DNA of 64,000 nt from Pseudomonas sp. P7548 (lineage in GTDB: Bacteria; Pseudomonadota; Gammaproteobacteria; Pseudomonadales; Pseudomonadaceae). Below are positions 60,826 to 64,000 of the stretch, in pieces; positions within the stretch are counted from its first letter, which is position 1, and each line of letters begins with the position of its first letter. Position numbers and translations under genes: made by a program. The stretch lies in the NCBI RefSeq assembly GCF_013386585.1, contig NZ_JACARO010000090.1, forward strand, positions 32,375 through 96,374, given 5' to 3'. The notes below the pieces were generated by a model, which worked only from the letters and a program-made list of their open reading frames with translations, did not search any database and was not told the origin of the DNA.

Positions 60826-60857
60826 TGTGGATAACGCTGTGGGTAAAATGTGTATGA
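60826..60857. promoter_or_regulatory. cluster of three DnaA-box-like sites
   Basis: Complements of TTATCCACA: TGTGGATAA (60826-60834) is perfect; TGTGGGTAA (60838-60846) and TGTGTATGA (60849-60857) each have one mismatch. All face the same way with 12- and 11-base spacing. In E. coli DnaA regulates nrdAB through such boxes, so control of nrdA is plausible; the response regulator gene 290 bases away is the alternative target. Confidence 0.5.
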
Positions 60858-61143
60858 AACGTGGAACACCCGTGTAGGCCGCACTACTGCTGGATTCGGC
60901 CGTTTGTCACTGAATATTCCAAGGTAAAAACAGCCGGTTGGATTTTTGAGGGCGCGAACCCTATCACAAAAAAACGCGATCACCGAATGGATTTCCAGGC
61001 TTGTGTCAGGGGGCTGGCCCGTGGCTACAATCGACATCCTTTATGCCCTCAAAACATTACAAATAAGGTAGGCCGGGCGAAGATCAAGCCTGTGGGAGTT
61101 CGCTTCCACACGAAAGAATCTCTTATAAAAACAAGGAGCCCCC

Positions 61144-61860
61144 GTGGAGCAAGAAGCCTGGCAAATACTGATCGTCGAGGACGACGAGCGACTGGCCGAG
61201 TTGACCCGGGATTACCTGGAGAGCAACGGCCTGCGCGTTTCGGTGGAAAGTGACGGGGCGCGGGCGGCGGCACGCATCGTCGCCGAACAGCCGGACCTGG
61301 TGATCCTCGACCTGATGCTGCCCGGGGAAGATGGCTTGAGCATCTGCCGCAAGGTGCGCGAACGCTACGACGGGGTGATCCTGATGCTGACCGCGCGCAC
61401 CGACGACATGGACCAGGTCCTCGGCCTGGACATGGGCGCCGACGACTACGTGTGCAAACCTGTGCGCCCACGCCTGTTGCTGGCGCGTATCCAGGCTTTG
61501 CTGCGGCGCAGCGAACCGGCCAGCGTGGAAAACCAGCGCCGCCTGCAATTCGGCCCGTTGGTGGTGGACAACGCCCTGCGCGAAGCCTGGTTGCATGAAG
61601 GCGGTATCGAATTGACCAGCGCCGAATTCGACCTGTTGTGGCTGCTGGTGGCGAATGCCGGGCGCATCCTCTCCCGCGAAGAAATCTTCATCGCCCTGCG
61701 TGGCATTGGCTATGACGGCCAGGACCGCTCCATTGATGTGCGTATCTCGCGTATCCGGCCCAAGATCGGCGACGACCCGATCCATCCACGCTTGATCAAG
61801 ACCATCCGCAGCAAAGGCTACCTGTTCGTCCCCGAAGCCGCCGCTGACCTGTCGCTGTGA
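61144..61860 (+). CDS. OmpR-family response regulator (RstA-like)
   Basis: A 238-residue regulator. The receiver domain has Asp13-Asp14 in VEDDERLAEL, phospho-Asp56 in ILDLMLPGEDG, Thr in LMLTARTDD and Lys in YVCKPVRPR. The C-terminal winged helix contains ELTSAEFDLLWLLVANAGRILSREE and RPKIGDDPIHPRLIKTIRSKGYLF. The start is GTG 61144 behind AAGGAG. It overlaps the kinase gene by four bases (GTGA). In P. aeruginosa the pair next to nrdA is PA1157-PA1158. Confidence 0.92.
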   Translation: MEQEAWQILIVEDDERLAELTRDYLESNGLRVSVESDGARAAARIVAEQPDLVILDLMLPGEDGLSICRKVRERYDGVILMLTARTDDMDQVLGLDMGADDYVCKPVRPRLLLARIQALLRRSEPASVENQRRLQFGPLVVDNALREAWLHEGGIELTSAEFDLLWLLVANAGRILSREEIFIALRGIGYDGQDRSIDVRISRIRPKIGDDPIHPRLIKTIRSKGYLFVPEAAADLSL

Positions 61861-63467
61861 ACTCGATCTTCCTGCGCATCTATGGCGGCATGTGCGCCGC
61901 GCTGATCCTGGTGGCACTGCTCGGTGTGCTGGCCTTGCACCTGCTCAACGAGGTGCGCAGCGGCCAGTACCGCGAGCGCCTGGCCCACGGCACCTTTGCC
62001 TTGATGGGCGACAACCTGCAACCCATGAGCGCCATCGAACGCCAGCGCGCCTTGGCGGTGTGGGAGCGCTTGCTGGGGATTCCTCTGGAATTGCGCCCCC
62101 TGGCCGATGCGCAACTGGACCTGAGCCAGCGCAGTCGCCTGCAACGTGGACAGGTGCTGGTGGAGCAGACCGGGCCTCATGCGGCGCGGGTATTGCGTCT
62201 GGTCAGCGAGGGGGAACAATGGGTGCTCACCGGTGAAGTGCAGCAAATCAGCGAGCAACTGGCCCGCGCCACTATTTACTTGCTGGCTGACGAATTGGTG
62301 CGCTTTCCCGTCGCCGAGCAGCCGCAAAAGCTGGCGGACATAAAAGAGGCCAAAGGCTTTGGTTTTGACATGCACCTCATGACCCCGGATGAGGCCGACA
62401 TGGACGACGACCAGCGTCGCCGCGTATCGGAGGGCGATACGGTGATGGCCCTGGGCAAGGGCGGCGATTCGATCCGCGTGTTTGCCGGCATGGTCGGCAC
62501 GCCGTGGGTGCTGGAGATCGGCCCGCTGTACCAGATGAACCCGTACCCGCCGCAATGGTTGATCCTGATCGCGCTGATCAGCCTGACCCTGATTGGCCTG
62601 ATCGTCTATTTACTGGTGCGTCAGCTCGAACGGCGCCTCAGGGGCTTGGAGGCGGCGGCCACCCGCATTGCCAAGGGCAACCTGGAAGTACGCGTACCGG
62701 CCCGGGGCGCTGATTCGGTAGGGCGCCTGGCGGCAGCCTTTAATGGCATGGCCGAGCATTTGCAGCAATTGCTGGCGATCCAGCGCGAATTGGTGCGCGC
62801 GGTGTCCCACGAGTTGCGCACACCGGTAGCCCGCCTGCGCTTCGGCCTGGAGATGGTCGGCGACGCCACCACCGCCGAAGCGCGGCGCAAATACCTGGAA
62901 GGCATGGACAGCGATATCCAGGACCTCGATGGCCTGGTGGATGAAATGCTCACCTATGCCCGCCTGGAGCAGGGGGCGCCGGAGCTGAATTTCCAGCGCG
63001 TCGACCTCAGCGCGTTGCTTGATCAGGTGATCGGCGAATTATCGCCACTGCGTCCGCAGGTCAGGGTGAGTCGCGGTATCTGCCTGTCATCGGCGCATTG
63101 GGATGACGCGTGGGTCGACGCCGAACCGCGTTACCTGCACCGCGCCTTGCAGAACCTGGTGAGCAACGCCATGCGTCATGCCCAGGGCCAGGTGTTGATC
63201 AGTTACCAGGTGGGCCAGGTGCGTTGCCGCATCGATGTGGAAGACGACGGCCCCGGCGTGCCGGAAAGCGCGTGGGAGCGCATCTTCACGCCGTTCCTGC
63301 GCCTGGACGACAGCCGCACGCGGGCCTCTGGCGGGCACGGGCTGGGCCTGTCGATTGTGCGGCGGATCATTTATTGGCATGGCGGAAGGGCGTTGATAGG
63401 CAAGAGCAACAATTTGGGTGGGGCGTGCTTCAGCCTGAGTTGGCCGCGGGATCAGGATAAAACTTGA
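61857..63467 (+). CDS. sensor histidine kinase (RstB-like)
   Basis: A 536-residue kinase. Membrane helices at about residues 12-30 and 234-254 enclose a 200-residue periplasmic sensor. A HAMP domain follows, then the phospho-acceptor His318 in AVSHELRTPVARL, and the ATPase boxes LQNLVSNAMRHA (N), EDDGPGVPE (G1) and GGHGLGLSIVRRI (G2). It starts with GTG overlapping the response regulator stop. Signal unknown. The family resemblance to RstB is from motif layout. Confidence 0.92.
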   Translation: MNSIFLRIYGGMCAALILVALLGVLALHLLNEVRSGQYRERLAHGTFALMGDNLQPMSAIERQRALAVWERLLGIPLELRPLADAQLDLSQRSRLQRGQVLVEQTGPHAARVLRLVSEGEQWVLTGEVQQISEQLARATIYLLADELVRFPVAEQPQKLADIKEAKGFGFDMHLMTPDEADMDDDQRRRVSEGDTVMALGKGGDSIRVFAGMVGTPWVLEIGPLYQMNPYPPQWLILIALISLTLIGLIVYLLVRQLERRLRGLEAAATRIAKGNLEVRVPARGADSVGRLAAAFNGMAEHLQQLLAIQRELVRAVSHELRTPVARLRFGLEMVGDATTAEARRKYLEGMDSDIQDLDGLVDEMLTYARLEQGAPELNFQRVDLSALLDQVIGELSPLRPQVRVSRGICLSSAHWDDAWVDAEPRYLHRALQNLVSNAMRHAQGQVLISYQVGQVRCRIDVEDDGPGVPESAWERIFTPFLRLDDSRTRASGGHGLGLSIVRRIIYWHGGRALIGKSNNLGGACFSLSWPRDQDKT

Positions 63468-63471
63468 TACT

Positions 63472-63559
63472 GCTTTCGCGAGCAAGCCCGCTCCCACATT
63501 CGACCGAGTTCCAGCGTTGGAATGCAGTCAACTGTGGGAGCGGGCTTGCTCGCGAAAGC
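63472..63559. repeat. REP pair in reversed order
   Basis: CTTTCGCGAGCAAGCCCGCTCCCACA (63474-63499) and TGTGGGAGCGGGCTTGCTCGCGAAAG (63534-63559) form an inverted pair, but the GTGGGAG ends point inward instead of outward as in the other doublets. The spacer is 34 bases. It separates the kinase gene from the convergent phosphopantetheinyl transferase gene. Confidence 0.9.
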
Positions 63560-63565
63560 ACTCTA

Positions 63566-64000
63566 TCAGGCGCCAACAGCCACCAAACTCAACAACTGCT
63601 CCCCGTCCACCGCAAACTGCCCCACCAATTCCTTGCCATGGCACCATTCTTCGGACAAGTCCGTCAGTAGCCGCAACCGCACCCGGCCATCCTCCGACCA
63701 CTCCACCACCTCGGCATGCTCAAAGTAAAAGCGTTTCTGCACGATAGGGTAGAGCGCCTTGAACAAACTCTCCTTTACTGAAAACGTCAGTGTCACCCCT
63801 AAAGCAATCTGCTCACGCGGCACGGTGGCCATGCGTTGCAGCTCATCAACCGTGAGGATTTCCCCGGCCAGGCGCTCCGCCCGTTCCAGGCTCAGCACAT
63901 TCTCCAGGTCCATCCCCAGCCCGCGCCACTGCGCCTTGTGCCCGACAATCGCTGCCGCATGCCCGGTGCTGTGGGTGATGGAGCCGCTGATATGCGCCGG
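63566..64000 (-). CDS. 4'-phosphopantetheinyl transferase, C-terminal part
   Basis: The last 144 residues of an EntD/PcpS-like Sfp-type transferase; the start lies beyond the window. Visible motifs are GSITHSTGHAAAIVG, LGMDLENVLS with the metal-binding Asp/Glu, and FSVKESLFKALYPI (the (W/F)xxKES(l/f)xK signature). It activates acyl, peptidyl or aryl carrier proteins by adding phosphopantetheine from CoA. In P. aeruginosa the single general enzyme is PcpS (PA1165), not far from nrdA, which supports the same identity here. Confidence 0.88.
   Translation of the reverse strand, partial: PAHISGSITHSTGHAAAIVGHKAQWRGLGMDLENVLSLERAERLAGEILTVDELQRMATVPREQIALGVTLTFSVKESLFKALYPIVQKRFYFEHAEVVEWSEDGRVRLRLLTDLSEEWCHGKELVGQFAVDGEQLLSLVAVGA

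Overview
The window looks like chromosomal DNA of a Pseudomonas of the P. fluorescens group. The evidence is gene order and proteins matching the P. aeruginosa acsA-aotJQM-aotP-argR-aruCFGDB-aruE-ltaE-alaS-lysC-rsmA block, Pseudomonas-type ArgR, AmrZ, RsmA and FlgZ proteins, high GC, and about ten REP/REPIN elements with the GTGGGAG...GGCTTGC core. No phage, insertion sequence, CRISPR array or plasmid function was seen.

Layout. 1-3.9 kb: a partial SDR oxidoreductase, a GlxA-type regulator, a small XRE regulator behind a SOS-box-like palindrome, an unrecognised protein and an MFS transporter, all separate units. 4.1-9.3 kb: a polar amino-acid ABC transporter next to an argininosuccinate-lyase paralogue with an altered active-site motif and a divergent LysR regulator. 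9.5-13.2 kb: a HAD phosphatase, an HNH nuclease, nrdB and a DUF2790 protein. 13.6-21.7 kb: acsA, then the arginine/ornithine uptake operon aotJ-aotQ-aotM-(AstE-like)-aotP and argR. 21.7-27.5 kb: a 5.9-kb toxin-like gene (DUF6543-type N-terminus, three leucine-rich-repeat modules) wedged between argR and the catabolic operon. 27.8-35.6 kb: arginine succinyltransferase operon aruC-F-G-D-B-(small ORF)-E with two perfect ArgR sites in front. 35.6-37.1 kb: an RTX-repeat protein with an M91/NleD-like metallopeptidase domain. 37.3-38.1 kb: a type II-like lumazine synthase behind an FMN riboswitch. 38.3-46 kb: ltaE, alaS, lysC, rsmA, tRNA-Ser(GCU), two tRNA-Arg(ACG), mgtE. 46.2-49.4 kb: amrZ, two tiny membrane/exported proteins, tRNA-Arg(CCU), an MFS transporter. 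49.4-57.2 kb: flagellar and chemotaxis genes flgZ-flgN-flgM-flgA, divergent cheV-cheR, then flgBCDE, which ends at a terminator with no flgF after it. 57.5-64 kb: nrdA with a complex upstream region, an RstA/RstB-like two-component system, and a partial phosphopantetheinyl transferase.

How it fits together: arginine enters through AotJQMP, ArgR activates uptake and the Aru/AST pathway, and that pathway turns arginine into glutamate and succinate. Flagellar genes show sigma-54 and sigma-28 promoters in the expected hierarchy, and AmrZ and FlgZ are c-di-GMP/motility regulators. The two ribonucleotide reductase genes are unusually 45 kb apart. The most distinctive cargo is the pair of toxin-like genes at either end of the aru operon, both on the opposite strand.
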